The notes under the pieces are model-generated. The model searched no databases, had not been told where the DNA came from, and saw only the letters and a list, made by a program, of their open reading frames with translations. A program made the translations under genes and the position numbers. This document shows positions 14,897 to 26,688 of a stretch of DNA of 64,000 nucleotides, piece after piece (position 1 is the first letter of the stretch; each line of letters opens with the position of its first letter). This DNA is from Clavelina lepadiformis (lineage: Eukaryota; Chordata; Ascidiacea; Aplousobranchia; Clavelinidae), in the NCBI RefSeq assembly GCF_947623445.1, contig NC_135242.1, positions 3,472,001 to 3,536,000 on the forward strand, written 5' to 3'.

Positions 14897-15530
14897 GTTC
14901 TGTATGGAACGCCAACGCCGCAAAAATAGCAAAGTGTTAAATTGAATCGCAAGTATGCAATTTATGTATTGTTTTCATAATTTGATTGGAAGGTTTTCAA
15001 ACGTAACTTTATAGATTCAAATCACGAAACAACAAGCCAAACGTCAAAACCGGCATTCAAACGGGCTTTTCTGTGATTGCTGTTGCACGATTCATATGCC
15101 AATTATCAAAATGGTTTCGCAACATTTACAATTACACCACAGTTTTATAAACTTGACTTTTCAAATCAAACCACGACATTTTAAGTCAGATATAACAACT
15201 GCAAAGCAAACTGGCTGTTGGCAAGTTACAATGCCTAATGGCAAATGGTATTTTCTTTAATCGGATTGCAGTTTTGTTAATCACATGTCGGTTTTTTGAA
15301 TCATGTAACTTATACCATGAATTATAAAATGGCCAAATGATTGGAAATTAGTCTTCGTGAATTCAAAATGGGCGAACCAATTTGCAAAATACATACGTGA
15401 TTAAACAAACATGCATTCCTAAAAGCACTAAATGATTCTATAAAAGTACGTATGAATCGCATAACGTCTTCATGAATTGCCAAGTATAGATGGATCGGCA
15501 AATGTATAGATGATTTGCCAAAAGTGCATG

Positions 15531-15755
15531 AATCGCTAAATGTACATGATTCGGTAAATGCATGCATGAATCGCCAAATGTACATGATTCGGTAAATGCA
15601 TGCATGAATCGCCAAATGTACATGATTCGACAAATGTATGCGTGAATCGCCAAATGTACGTGATTCGACAAATGTATGCGTGAATCGCCAAATGTACGTG
15701 ATTCGATGAATGTATGCGTGAATCGACAAATGTACGTGAATCGACAAATGTATGG
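15531..15755. repeat. 38-bp minisatellite, left arm of palindrome
   Basis: Tandem units contain GGTAAATGCATGCATGAATC followed by GCCAAATGTACATGATTC, with a variant unit starting GACAAATGTATGCG. The left arm has about four full units: two of the first type and two of the variant. Long open frames in this stretch exist only because the repeat avoids stop codons; they are not genes. Confidence 0.85.
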
Positions 15756-15882
15756 ATGGTTCGTTGTTAAAGTGCGCCGCGCCAAGTGTGCAAAAATGTC
15801 TCTATTGGGGAAAAAATGTCTCTCTTGGGGATACCAAGAAGAAAAAGGGATTTTGAGAGAAGACAAAGTTTTCTGAATAGCC

Positions 15883-16255
15883 CAGAGCCTCTGGGCCAGA
15901 GGTCGGGAACCTATGGCTCGCAAGCCAGATATGGCTCTTTTGATGACGGCATCTGGCTCGCAGATAAATCTAAGCTGGCATTTCTTAGCACAATTGTTAC
16001 GAATAAAACTTTTCTGTTATTTGTAGTTTTGTTATTTCTGTACCATGCAGCACCAGAAATCGCATTAACAGTAATTAGCATGTTATTAAAGAGTAAATTT
16101 AGACATTTACCGTTGTCTAAAGTAGTTGGTTTTGCTTAAAAATGCACACGTTAGTTGCATTAAGTGTTGAAAAATATTATATGGCTCTAACGGAAATAAA
16201 AATTAACAATATGTGGCTGTCATGGCTCCTTCGCCAAAAAGGTTCCCGACCCCTG
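15883..16255. mobile_element. hAT-type MITE inserted in the left arm
   Basis: A 373-bp insertion is present in the left arm only. It is flanked by an exact 8-bp target duplication, GAATAGCC (15875-15882 and 16256-16263). The right arm has a single copy of that target, marking the empty site. The right end is TTCCCGACCCCTG. At the left, CAGAGGTCGGGAACC begins at 15897 and is preceded by an extra 14 bp, CAGAGCCTCTGGGC. An 8-bp TSD with CAG-type ends is characteristic of the hAT superfamily. There is no transposase, so the element is non-autonomous. Confidence 0.85.
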
Positions 16256-16422
16256 GAATAGCCTATGTTTCGGGCAGGCCGAAAGTTACCGTGTACCGTC
16301 AGTGCAAAATACTTTGCGATCAGCAATAAGCGTAAGCTTAGTTTTGTTCGCAATGAAGGATGGGATGTTTCTTTAGAAGTTATTTCAACACTACACGCGT
16401 TAGGTTATGTTCTATTTGAAAT

Positions 16423-16625
16423 GTGATTATTAAGCCGGGCCAGTACTGCAGTGCTGTGGTATTCCTTTCCATTCAGGTCTGCAATTCTGACTGCAAAATG
16501 AAATAAACCCAACCAACCTCATGTGCTGCTTAATAAAACGCTAAAAGGCGCTCTTGAAAGACTAGCCTGAATAGGATATACCAGCCTTCCACAGCACTGC
16601 AGTACTGGTCCGGCTTAATAATCAC
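16423..16625. mobile_element. Small terminal-inverted-repeat unit, left arm
   Basis: A 203-bp unit begins GTGATTATTAAGCCGGGCC and ends with the inverted form, GGTCCGGCTTAATAATCAC. The inverted ends span about 37 bp including CAGTACTGCAGTGCTGTGG. The same unit occurs in the right arm, so it was present before the arms were duplicated. This copy has about 19 bp more than its partner near the right end. I could not find a clear target duplication. Confidence 0.7.
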
Positions 16626-17429
16626 TAGGGCAACCAGTTTTTTGACCTAAAAATTTTAAATTCTGACCTCATTTTGAAAAACGCTATACTGATAGTCTCT
16701 ACACTGTCTACAGCAACTTTCTAATCTAAAGCTGCATTTAAAAATGACAAAATGCTTTTCTAGTGTTGACTTTTTTTTCGTTTCTGCGTATTGAGATTGA
16801 CAACTTGCAGTTTCAAATGCAATGACGTCACATCGTGACGTCACCAAACGCGCTGAAAAGCCTTCCCTCTCTTTGTGGCTTTGGTTCTAAGTAAAATTTG
16901 CGGGACTGGAATTGTTTGCGGTACAAGAAAAGAGAAAAACGGAAGAATAATATTACAAAATGGTTACAAAATTACAAGTTTAATAGATTTTGACCTAAAA
17001 AAAAGACCTAACGAAACAATTTGACCGTATTTTGACCTAACGTAACATTTTGACTTTATCTCACCTAATAACTTCTATACCACACGTCGTACAAAGCTGA
17101 AATTTGTTTTGTGCTTGTTTCATAGCATTCTGAGGAGGTAAAAAAAAATTGACCATATTGTTCAATTCCAGTCCCGCAAATTTTACTTAGAACCAAAGCC
17201 ACAAAGAGAGGGAAGGCTTTTCAGCGCGTTTGGTGACGTCACGATGAGACGTCATTGCATTTGAAACTGCAAGTTGTCAATCTTAATACGCAGAAACGAA
17301 AAAAAGTCAACACTACAAAAGCATTTTATCATTTTTAAATGCAGCTTTAGATTAGAAAGTTGCTGTAGACAGTGTAGAGACTATCAGTATAGCGTTTTTC
17401 AAAATGATGTCAAAAAACTGGTTGCCCTA

Positions 17430-17613
17430 GTGATTATTAAGCCGGGCCAGTACTGCAGTGCTGTGGTAGGCTAGTCTTTCAAGAGCGCCTTTTAGCGTTT
17501 TATTAAGCAGCACATGAGGTTGGTTGGGTTTATTTCATTTTGCAGTCAGAATTGCAGACCTGAATGGAAAGGAATACCACAGCACTGCAGTACTGGCCCG
17601 GCTTAATAATCAC
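17430..17613. mobile_element. Small terminal-inverted-repeat unit, right arm
   Basis: A 184-bp partner of the unit at 16423-16625, in opposite orientation. It has the same ~37-bp inverted ends (GTGATTATTAAGCCGGGCC). It lacks the 19-bp stretch seen in the left copy. Confidence 0.7.
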
Positions 17614-17899
17614 ATTTCAAATAGAACATAACCTAACGCGTGTAGTGTTGAAATAACTTCTAAAGAAACATCCCATTCTTCATTGCGAACAAAACTAAGC
17701 TTACGCTTATTGCTGATCGCAAAGTATTTTGCACTGACGGTACACGGTAACTTTCGGCCTGCCCGAAACATAGGCTATTCGGAAAACTTTGTCTTCTCTC
17801 AAAATCCCTTTTTCTTCTTGGTATCCCCAAGAGAGACATTTTTTCCCCAATAGAGACATTTTTGCACACTTGGCTCGGAGCACTTTAACAACGAACCAT

Positions 17900-18170
17900 C
17901 CATACATTTGTCGATTCACGTACATTTGTCGATTCACGCATACATTCATCGAATCACGTACATTTGGCGATTCACGCATACATTTGTCGAATCATGTACA
18001 TTTGGCGATTCATGCATGCATTTACCGAATCATGTACATTTGGCGATTCATGCATGCATTTACCGAATCATGTACATTTGGCGATTCATGCATGCATTTA
18101 CCGAATCATGTACATTTGGCGATTCATGCATGCATTTACCGAATCATGTACATTTAGCGATTCATGCACT
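17900..18170. repeat. 38-bp minisatellite, right arm of palindrome
   Basis: This is the inverted partner of the minisatellite at 15531-15755. It has about five full units (four of the GGTAAATGC type and one variant) against four on the left. The arms have therefore changed repeat number independently since duplication. Confidence 0.85.
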
Positions 18171-18796
18171 TTTGGCAAATCATCTATACATTTGCCGATC
18201 CATCTATACTTGGCAATTCATGAAGACGTTATGCGATTCATACGTACTTTTATAGAATCATTTAGTGCTTTTAGGAATGCATGTTTGTTTAATCACGTAT
18301 GTATTTTGCAAATTGGTTCGCCCATTTTGAATTCACGAAGACTAATTTCCAATCATTTGGCCATTTTATAATTCATGGTATAAGTTACATGATTCAAAAA
18401 ACCGACATGTGATTAACAAAACTGCAATCCGATTAAAGAAAATACCATTTGCCATTAGGCATTGTAACTTGCCAACAGCCAGTTTGCTTTGCAGTTGTTA
18501 TATCTGACTTAAAATGTCGTGGTTTGATTTAAAAAATCAAGTTTATAAAACTGTGGTGTAATTGTAAATGTTGCGAAACCATTTTGAAAATTGCCATATG
18601 AATCGTGCAACAGCAATCACAGAAAAGACCGTTTGATTGCCGGCTTTGGCGTTTGGCTTGTTGTTTCGTGATTTGAATCTATAAAGTTACGTTTGAAAAC
18701 CTTCCAATCAAATTATGAAAACAAAACATAATTTGCAAAGTTCCCATTCAATTTAACCATTTGCTATTTTTGCGGCGTTGGCGTTCCATAGTTCTG

Positions 18797-20790
18797 GCTT
18801 GTCTGGGCCGCAAAGCGGTATTACCTTCTGATCCGTTTCTCATATTCTCGACTCAATAACTAAGTTCTCGGCGCAAACGAATATTAGACCTATACCGTTA
18901 TAAATGTATAAGCTATATGCTGCCTATAGCCTGAATGTCCAGAAGCACTTTCAAAATCTGGCACTAAATATAACTGTTCGAGAAAATCTGTATATATGCA
19001 TGGCAGTGTAACAAAGTAGGCTTTGTGAAATAGTATCACTTAATGTTATCCCTCAATGCCTCAAATGCCCAAAACGATTTCCGTTTGAAGCATTATTTTT
19101 GCGATATGGATATAATCTTTTGATGAATTGAATCTGATATAACCTACTGTTACTCAAATGCTGGAACCGTAGGTCCAACGCTTTTTTGTCTGTTGTGAAC
19201 CTGGCATAAAATTGAAGGAAAGCATTCTACACACGTACTTTGTTTGCTTGCTTCAGTTGCTCATCTATCAACTCTGTTACAGCTAACCTTATTAAGTGTT
19301 TTGTAAATTGCAAGATGACGAACAAAATTTAAGCTACGTAAGGTTGCCGTTTTGTAATACACTAGCGCCACTTTACTACGTATTTATAATGTCAAGTTAA
19401 CCGTTAAGTTGCTGCAGGATCCGACGTTCATTTGCGGAAAAAAATCATTGTAATTTTAATAGAGTATAGTTGAATTACTGTATTACAATTCGCTGTCTTA
19501 AACAGCCGTTTAGGCACGGAGGCACCCAGACGCTTTTTATTCGGAAACATCTCTCCACACTACAAGTTACGCGGCTATGCCCGTGCTTCGATGCATATTG
19601 TCTGTGAATAAAATAAATGTATCAAAAATTGTAAATCTGTAAAAAATCACTGAGCTTGTTCAGGAAATGTACGTGATGCCCTGCCGCCCGCTAGCGGTCA
19701 GGATGGCAAACGCTGCAAAGCCAACACTGACATAAATGGCTGGCTAATACCAGGAATAAGACATAAAACTAAAGTAGAAATAAGACCGAATGCAGTAGCA
19801 ACAAGGTCAAATTTCTTTAACATAGAAAGCCAGAATCCTTGATAGTTGTTTTAAGTTGGCATAGGCCATAGGGATTAAGCTGTTACACTAATACTGCTTA
19901 CTTTAATCTTTCTTTGGCTGTTTTCTCCTTTGTTTTTTTTTGGATAACGTACTATCTGCCTATAACTAACTAAAGTACTGAACTACTGAGAGTTACTGTC
20001 ATAAAGTTATTGTAGGCTATACAAGGCCTATGGTATACTATACTTTTGGATTTGTTTAATAACTGTCAGTATGATAATACTGTAAGTGTAAACAAGGAAT
20101 AGTAGTCAAGTGGTAAATTTTCAGAAAAATGTTTAGGTTCAACCGTATTCGACTGTTAGACTCAACTTACTCAAGTGCCTTCAGTTAAAGGAAACGCAAT
20201 TTTCACTTAAAGTTCTTGGAATGTACAAGTTAAAAGAATTAATTCGCACGGAGATATTATTTTACAGCCTTTTAAATCCTTTTAATTCATCATTCATTGC
20301 CACTTATCATTTTCGACGAACCTAGCAAACCCCGTTTGGAATCACACAATGGCCTAGCGCCAGACGCATTCACGTATTGCTAGGCCTGTAAAATAGACAG
20401 GGGCAGCTGCTTGTGGACTGTTGTTGATTTTTCTGAGCTGTGTTTCACTGTTGACGTAGAGCTAGTTTATTTATCGCAATCCCGATAAAATTCCACATAA
20501 AAGCTCTGTAGCATGTATTAAACTATAACTTAAGCTCGTAAGCAGGTCGCCTCAAGTTCACAGAGAAGCGGTTGACAACCGACATTTATACCTATGATAT
20601 AGGTAGCCTATTACTACAGTACTGTATTAGGCTAATTCTGCTATTTTAAAATCTGACTTTTTGTGGATGCAAAGAAATTTGTTTTGCACAACTATGTCTG
20701 CATGTTGGGTTGCTTTCTTGTATAACTAATGAAGGCTGTGACAGTTCAGAATAGAAAATATAAACGGTTTTAACAAGAAGTCATGTCAGT
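18797..20790. other. Intergenic, no gene seen
   Basis: AT-rich sequence between the palindrome and the SINE cluster. I found no exon chain, no RNA gene and no clear transposon ends. Confidence 0.5.
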
Positions 20791-20794
20791 TGCC

Positions 20795-20960
20795 GGCCGG
20801 CTCGGTAACCGAGTGGTTCGAGTGCAGGCCTCGCAATAAATGCGGCTTGAGTTCCGTGTTTGATACCTAGTGGCGCTATACCATTGTAATGCTCAGTAAG
20901 GTTGGGTCTTGGGCAAGGCCCATACTGCAGAGTGTGGCAAGATCACACCCAAGATTTTTT
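20795..20960 (+). mobile_element. tRNA-derived SINE head
   Basis: The sequence GGCTCGGTAACCGAGTGGTT resembles a tRNA box A and GAGTTCCGTGTTTGATACC resembles box B. The spacing is tRNA-like, and TAGTGGCGCTATACCATTG follows. Related heads occur on the minus strand near 30330-30421 and 50110-50190. It is too degenerate to be a functional tRNA. A tail fragment of the same family lies at 21478-21605. Confidence 0.65.
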
Positions 20961-20967
20961 TCACTCG

Positions 20968-21262
20968 GCGTCATACAACAGGGCAAACCGGTAGCTGCAA
21001 AACAAAAAGGAGACACTAACTTTTGTTTCAATGTATACTGCAAAATTAGTGTTTAAAACCGATATCTCTAAAAAAATAAAAACAAGAAGCACTGATTTTT
21101 CCTCGATTTTTGTCATATAGGGCAGCATCTTGCCGGCACTGTCTGCACAAACGCTTGGCAGCCATGGGCCATGAATTGCAGTGCACACCAGCTGCTTGCA
21201 CACCGGAAATTTGCTTTTGCACGTCTGAGATCTTGACGAAAACTACCATACTCTGCAGTCCA
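20968..21262 (-). repeat. Dispersed repeat, copy 1
   Basis: About 290 bp match 30752-31023 in opposite orientation. Shared blocks include GGGCAAACCGGTA, a tract near ACTAATTTTGCAGTATA, and an end around CATACTCTGCAGTCC. There is no coding potential. It sits between the SINE head and the SINE tail fragment and may be a separate insertion. Confidence 0.7.
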
Positions 21263-21477
21263 AGGCAAGGCATTGACGACATTTGCTCTTGTTGAGAGGA
21301 TCAGATAAACAACCCTGTGACTGGAAAGTTTGTATGATGCACTCTTCGGCACAGGAAGTTGGGCGTGGGCAAGTTTTGGCAGTACATTAAACAGTGCATT
21401 TATCCAGCACACTGAAAAGTCCAGTAGAGGTGTACAGTTCTAATTTCACGGAAGACTATATAAAACATGAGAAACCA

Positions 21478-21605
21478 AACTAAAACTTTTGTGACAATCA
21501 CAACTTGCACAAAGGCTAACTCTGTTACCGGAGCACAAGAAATGAAGAATCATCGCCAGGTTTAAGTTATACAAAGACTTTCCTCAGCCCGAGGGAAAAG
21601 ATTAT
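21478..21605 (+). mobile_element. SINE tail fragment
   Basis: Matches the tail of the SINE at 30060-30421 (minus strand), including GTGACAATCACAACTTGCAC and AAAGACTTTCCTCAGCCCGA. The head-tail order and orientation agree with the head at 20795, so the two may be one SINE split by other sequence. Confidence 0.65.
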
Positions 21606-23028
21606 CATATTTTGGCGTGATGGCATGCCTTGCTGCCTGCCCCCAATCGTTCATCAATTTAATGTAAATTAGAATTGAACAAGACAAACTTGCCTTGTTT
21701 GTTTACTGTAAATCAGTATGGTAAAATTCAGTATGCATATTGGCGAGTCTTATTTGTACATATGATGAGATTAGAGAGTCTTGTGAAATAGAGCGACACA
21801 CACACTTCGAACTAGGGTTGCCAGGTCTAAAAAAACTTGGATACACACTTTACTACAATCATGAAGCTCATAAGATGTTTTAAGAGAAGCAAATCAATGC
21901 GGTTTACTATGCAATGGTTTTTCATTTAGCTATTTTGATTTCGATATGTCGATGAATAATTTCAATATGTCAATGGTAATATAGTGCAAGATTGAAAGCA
22001 CTACCGCTGTGAAAACTGGGACCACATCGCTAATAGAAGCTGACCTGGTTTGTCTTGCGATCTTCTACTTTTCACAATTCTATGATGAAATTATCAGATG
22101 ATAACCAGGTACGGATATTTGCCATTTTTAACACTTAACTGTGTTATATTTAACCGATGATTGTTTGGTCTTGGTGAGAGATGCTATTATTTTATTGTTT
22201 GCTGCATTGCGTAAGCTTTACATGGATACATCTGCAATGTTTGTTACCTGGCAGTCAGACATATTAGCAATTTGTAGATCTTGTACAAACTATTCTAGTG
22301 ATAAAATTAAAGTAATATGTAATTGATAAATCATCTTAGAGAATGTTATGTTTTGTTAAATTTTGGCTTGTTAGAAATGTTTCATTCAGGTAAATTTGAC
22401 ATACTTAATGGAGTTCCTACTACTGGTAGTCATTCTCAGTTATATGTTACCAACTATTTAGTACAATGATGCAATGCACTTTCTCTAAACTGGGGAAATG
22501 AAATCCTTTGAAAGGGATATGTTCAAAGCTCGTTGTAAATAGGAAATAGCATAAAGATTTTATGTCACCAACTTAACATGTTTTAGAACTGCAATATAAT
22601 TTTTTCAGTGCTAGCTTATTTTAAGTTACATACTTTTTGTTCCGTTACCATTAAATTAGTTGCTGCAGTTTTTTCGCAGAATAGATATTTCAAATTCTGT
22701 GTTGCTCAGTATGATACATGTGATGTATGATTATCTTGCTTGTACTTAAAGCATATTCATAATGCTCAGATATATATTACCTTGATTTAACAAACTAACC
22801 TGGATGTCGTAAATACAAAAAAAAAGCTTTGGATCAAGTATACAGTTGCCCAGTTTGCACGTGTATAGAAAGGCTTAAATGAGGAATTTTCATGCAACAC
22901 TCAATACTCGATTTGTGATATGTATAGATGCGCATTTCTATAGGTTACATGACTTGAAACTTGAATGCCATAGTCCCACTAATGATGGTAACTTGGTAAT
23001 TTATTCACAAGTGGAATTAATTTTTTAG
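21606..23028. other. Upstream region of the MTFR1-like gene; first exon not settled
   Basis: The first MTFR1-like exon I trust starts at 23029 in phase 0, without a methionine in frame. A possible start exon is 22082-22108 (ATGATGAAATTATCAG..., donor GTACGG), which would add MMKLSDDNQ in the right phase. That is weak support. A degenerate TAGGGTTGCCAGG at about 21813 resembles the end of the MITE at 29054. Confidence 0.3.
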
Positions 23029-26000
23029 ACAAGTGGATCAAATGAAATCGACTTAAGAGCTCAGAGGAGCCTTGTTCGTAAGATTGGTTCCGCTCTACCG
23101 CTTTCATCCACACAAAGACCACGGTATAATTATTATCGAGCTTGTGTTTGATTTGCTATGTTGCAGTTTCTATCATAACTTGATTTTCCCTTTTAGGTTT
23201 GAGCTTTTACCAAATGGTGCAAGACTAATCGGAGATGTGCGCCGACCTATTTTTTCTCTCTCCGACATCTGTCAACTTGTTGACATTCCCGACATGTAAG
23301 TGAAGGCAGTATGATACTGTTGCTATGCAGTGAGAAATCTTTGTATTTTTTATTTTCAGTGTAAAGCTGCTTACGGTGTTTTGTAGAACTGTTACAGTAA
23401 ACGGTATATGCTAAAATGTTTGTTTAACCAAACTAAAATTGTCATTTTTCTATAGCTTTCCGATGTATCGAACTTCAAAGAATGACAAATCTCAACCAGA
23501 GGAACCAGCTACTTGTATGTAATCACTGCTTTTTTACTTTAAACCAACTATGCCCAATCGAAACGCTTTAATCGGCCAAAAAATTGAATTTTTAAATTAT
23601 GTGCCGCACATTGAATAACCTTTTACAGTTGATTAAGTTTAACACAAATTATGAAAAAAATCATCACTCTTAATTTAAAGCAATTTTCAATTTATTGCAG
23701 TTTTAAACTTTTCCTATATTACGGCACTTTGTTCTAGTGACTTGTTTTCCGCAATCTTTCTGAAGACTACGACAAACAGAAAGCTCGTACCATTCACCAA
23801 TATATAGCATTTGAAAGCTATTATCACCTGTACAATAATGAGTTAGCCACATCTTTTTAGGTGTTGTTAATGACTATAGCAGGCAAACCCAATCGCTACA
23901 TTGCTCCAAGTGAAAATGATTTGTTTCGGTTAGTTTCTACAACTGTCTGCTGCTTATTAAATTAAAGAGTAGTTGTCATCAATTGCATAACAACGAAAAA
24001 TTTCTAAATGGGCCACAAATTTTCTTCAACTGGTCCGCCGGTTGGACATATCTGCTTTTAACCTTATAAAGTGCCAAGGCAGAATTTGTCATATTATTCA
24101 TTTTGACAACAAATTTTGGTAGCTGGGTTGCACTAATGAGTTGTGAATATGTGTTGCTCATAAGCAGCCGCAGTTACTGCAGCAGCTAAACTGTGAAACA
24201 TTAATTTTTTTGGGTGTAACAAAATATTATTGTCAAGTTAGTTATTATTGTCAGTGTCAAGAAACCTTGTCTTCGACAGGTCAGTTTGTTTGATGTTGAT
24301 GTAAGATTCTTAACTTTTCTTGCAGGCAGCTCCGTGAGCACGACCACTACATCGCCAACATCATCTTCCTCATCAACGTCCAACCCTTCCGTTCCTCAAC
24401 AAGATGTAGCGAACAAAATCTCTGCACTGGAAGACGAGTTGTCAATGCTTCGGGCACAAATAGCCAAGCTGGTGTCCAATCAAAATAAACCAGACAAGCA
24501 AGAACAACCTTCAAACTGTAAGTATCTCAGTCAAATTATGGAACAGATGTTTTGCATTCAGCTTTTTAAAAATTGATATATTTCACTGTTTGTGCTGGAA
24601 ATTCTTGTAACAACTCAATGTTTGTTATAACTCAACTATCGAGGTATATGAAATACCATCGCAAGAAAAAACAGTCACATTGTATAAGGATGACTGAGAA
24701 AACATAATCACTTAAAAGCAAGGTGTTTGGATTTACGACCCATTCAAAGAACATATGCAAGAGTGAAATCGATAGAAAACATTTTTACCACCACGCAGAT
24801 GTTTCGATTAACGCCAGAGGTGTCAAGCTAGCTAATAAATTTGAAGGGCCGAAACAAATTGTCCATGACTTCATAAATAACAAGATTATTGTTATAACAG
24901 GGGCATGCTTCTCCACCTTTTATATCAGTATACAGTACAACTATTTTCTTTAACATTATCCTTGTCTGTTTCGGAGTCATCGCATTATACGCGGTTTCGC
25001 ATTGAATGAGAGCGCATAGTAGCAAAATTTTATAATATTATTGAAAATATCTTTAACTGTGGAGTTTGTATCTAGTCTGTATTTGTACATTGCGTGTATC
25101 TGTGACATGTACACTTCCATGCAGTGTCACTGAGCTTCAATTCAACTGTCACTGGGTCCGGTGAAGCGTTTTCATGTTCGACTCCCATCAAAACAGTCCC
25201 ACCCCCATGTATGCCACCACCACCTCCACCCCCTCCGCTGCCACCTCCTCCTCCTCCTCCTCCTCCCATGATGCCTGCACCTGATAGAGGTGACTCTGTC
25301 ATTGACTTGATCAGAAAACGTAAAAAGAACAAGGTCAGTTGCAGTGAATTGCCGAAATTATCAGATGAAATTGTGATTAGCAATTAAACATAAATTTTGT
25401 GACTTTCTAAGACCAAAACATGGATCAAATTGTCATTTAAAAAACTGAGTTAAACTTTGAAACTTTTTATAGCAAATAAATTTTGGCAAAGGTGTTACTT
25501 CTGATTATTCTTTTACAGGGAACTGCTACAACTTGCGTGAAAAATCCGCTCTCAATGAGCGACGTTTTAAAGGATTTGCACAAAGTGAAGTTAAAGTCTA
25601 TTTCAAGGTGAGTGCCAAGTAAGCTTTGCTTGTGATTTCACACGGTCGACTTATTCGGTCAAAACTAATGTACGCAAGTGCTGGAGTCATCTACTTTTCT
25701 GCTTGCTGAAGCGAAAAAGTCAATGTTGCTACTGTGCTTAGGTGGTTTGCGTTGTCCACTTAAATCCTCACCTTGATAATAATAATTGATAGTAAACAAA
25801 CAAAACATTATTTGCGTGAAATTTCCAGATCTCCCAGTGGAACTCCAATGGGAAATAAAAAGCCACCAAGAAAGCCCGATCCCACAGACCCGGCTGCATT
25901 CATCGCCGAAGCGCTTCGAAAGAAATTTGCTAATCACCACCGGGTGTCAGAGTCCCCTGAGAATTCTCCAAATTTAGGATTGCGTCGAACGAAGCATGCC

Positions 26001-26318
26001 GTCCAAGACAAGGAATGGGAAAATTCCCCTCCCAAAGTAAGCCTAATGGTATTAATTACATGATACAGTAGCTGTTAAACATTAATCTGCACTAAAAGAA
26101 AGTATTGTTATCTGGATATTAGGTATTTGGCGAGAACAAAATAGAATAATTACATGTTTGAAGCGATATATAGTTATTGTATATTCCTTTATTCCAGCTA
26201 TTCATTTAATGTAGGTGTTTTTTGCCACTTACGAAAATTTGGTTTTGTTGTGTGTTTACAGTTCGGTCAACATTTATTGAAGAAAACAACTTCTTTAAAT
26301 GAAGTTCCCGCGTCGTAG
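23029..26318 (+). CDS. MTFR1: Mitochondrial fission regulator 1-like (MTFR1 family), N-terminus missing
   Basis: Eight phase-consistent exons: 23029-23123, 23197-23295, 23456-23514, 24326-24517, 25125-25333, 25519-25607, 25829-26036, 26262-26318 (stop TAG). They give 335 residues plus an unlocated N-terminus; the vertebrate family is about the same length. Family blocks appear in order: RSLVRKIGSALPL, PIFSLSDICQL, the helix ISALEDELSMLRAQIAKLV, a polyproline run (exon 5) followed by DSVIDLIRKRK, MSDVLKDLHKVKLKSISR, DPTDPAAFIAEALRKKFA, and a final FGQHLLKKT. MTFR1 and its paralogues act at mitochondria and promote fission, and the proline run resembles a profilin or SH3-binding segment. Family membership is clear. 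Whether it is MTFR1 or MTFR2 cannot be decided, and an invertebrate may have one pre-duplication gene. Confidence 0.88.
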
Positions 26319-26688
26319 TCAAGAGGATGTTTTCCGTCACCATCTTACCTTTGTTGCGTCGTCATCCTAGAGACCTAGACAATACTTTTTCTCATTTTCA
26401 TTAATTTTATCGTTTTTTTCTTCGGTGCTTGTCGCACGTGTAGTTTTAACGACACACATTTTAAAACTTTGCGTTGCAAGTTATTGCTTCCATGATATTG
26501 GTGTGGTACGTTGTGAGTAAACATGTACAATGTCCTAGTGGTGTACTCACTCAGCTATTGCTCTATTTTAAGATCACAAATCTTTTTGCCAAGTCTGCTT
26601 TCCGTTGCGCGAATTTCATTTAAAATACAACAATAGTGCGGACGAACAAATGCCATGTCGCGTTTTCTTATCTTCACGTGTGTTTTAT

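Larger units (their letters stand above)
14903..18790. mobile_element. Foldback-like element: 3.9-kb palindrome with long inverted arms
   Basis: The left arm 14903-16914 (2,012 bp) is repeated in reverse complement as the right arm 17163-18790 (1,628 bp), around a 248-bp loop. If the 373-bp insertion and its 8-bp duplication are removed, the left arm is about 1,631 bp, so the arms match in length. The outer ends read TATGGAACGCCAACGCCG and its reverse complement. The 6-bp sequence GTTCTG flanks both ends (14897-14902 and 18791-18796), a candidate target-site duplication. Each arm carries a 38-bp minisatellite and a smaller terminal-inverted-repeat unit. Very long inverted arms with internal tandem repeats and no transposase ORF are typical of non-autonomous Foldback/Galileo-type elements. 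Assignment to that group is inference; a simple inverted duplication is the alternative. Confidence 0.75.

Noticed and set aside
15322..15923. Long minus-strand ORFs (141 and 161 codons) in the left arm
   Set aside because: They translate the 38-bp minisatellite; the same peptide pattern appears in the inverted arm and in several frames. They have no splice context or domain.
15531..18170. CRISPR-like array
   Set aside because: The 38-bp units are contiguous with no unique spacers, and the context is eukaryotic: a minisatellite.
17789..18371. Overlapping plus-strand ORFs of 115-135 codons in the right arm
   Set aside because: Mirror image of the left-arm minisatellite frames; repeat-driven openness.
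20795..20880. tRNA gene candidate
   Set aside because: Box A and B are recognisable but the stems do not pair and the sequence recurs elsewhere as a SINE head.
24201..24383. Minus-strand acidic ORF opposite MTFR1 exon 4
   Set aside because: Antisense shadow of a Ser/Thr-rich coding exon.
25072..25383. Minus-strand Gly-rich ORF
   Set aside because: Antisense of the MTFR1 polyproline stretch.
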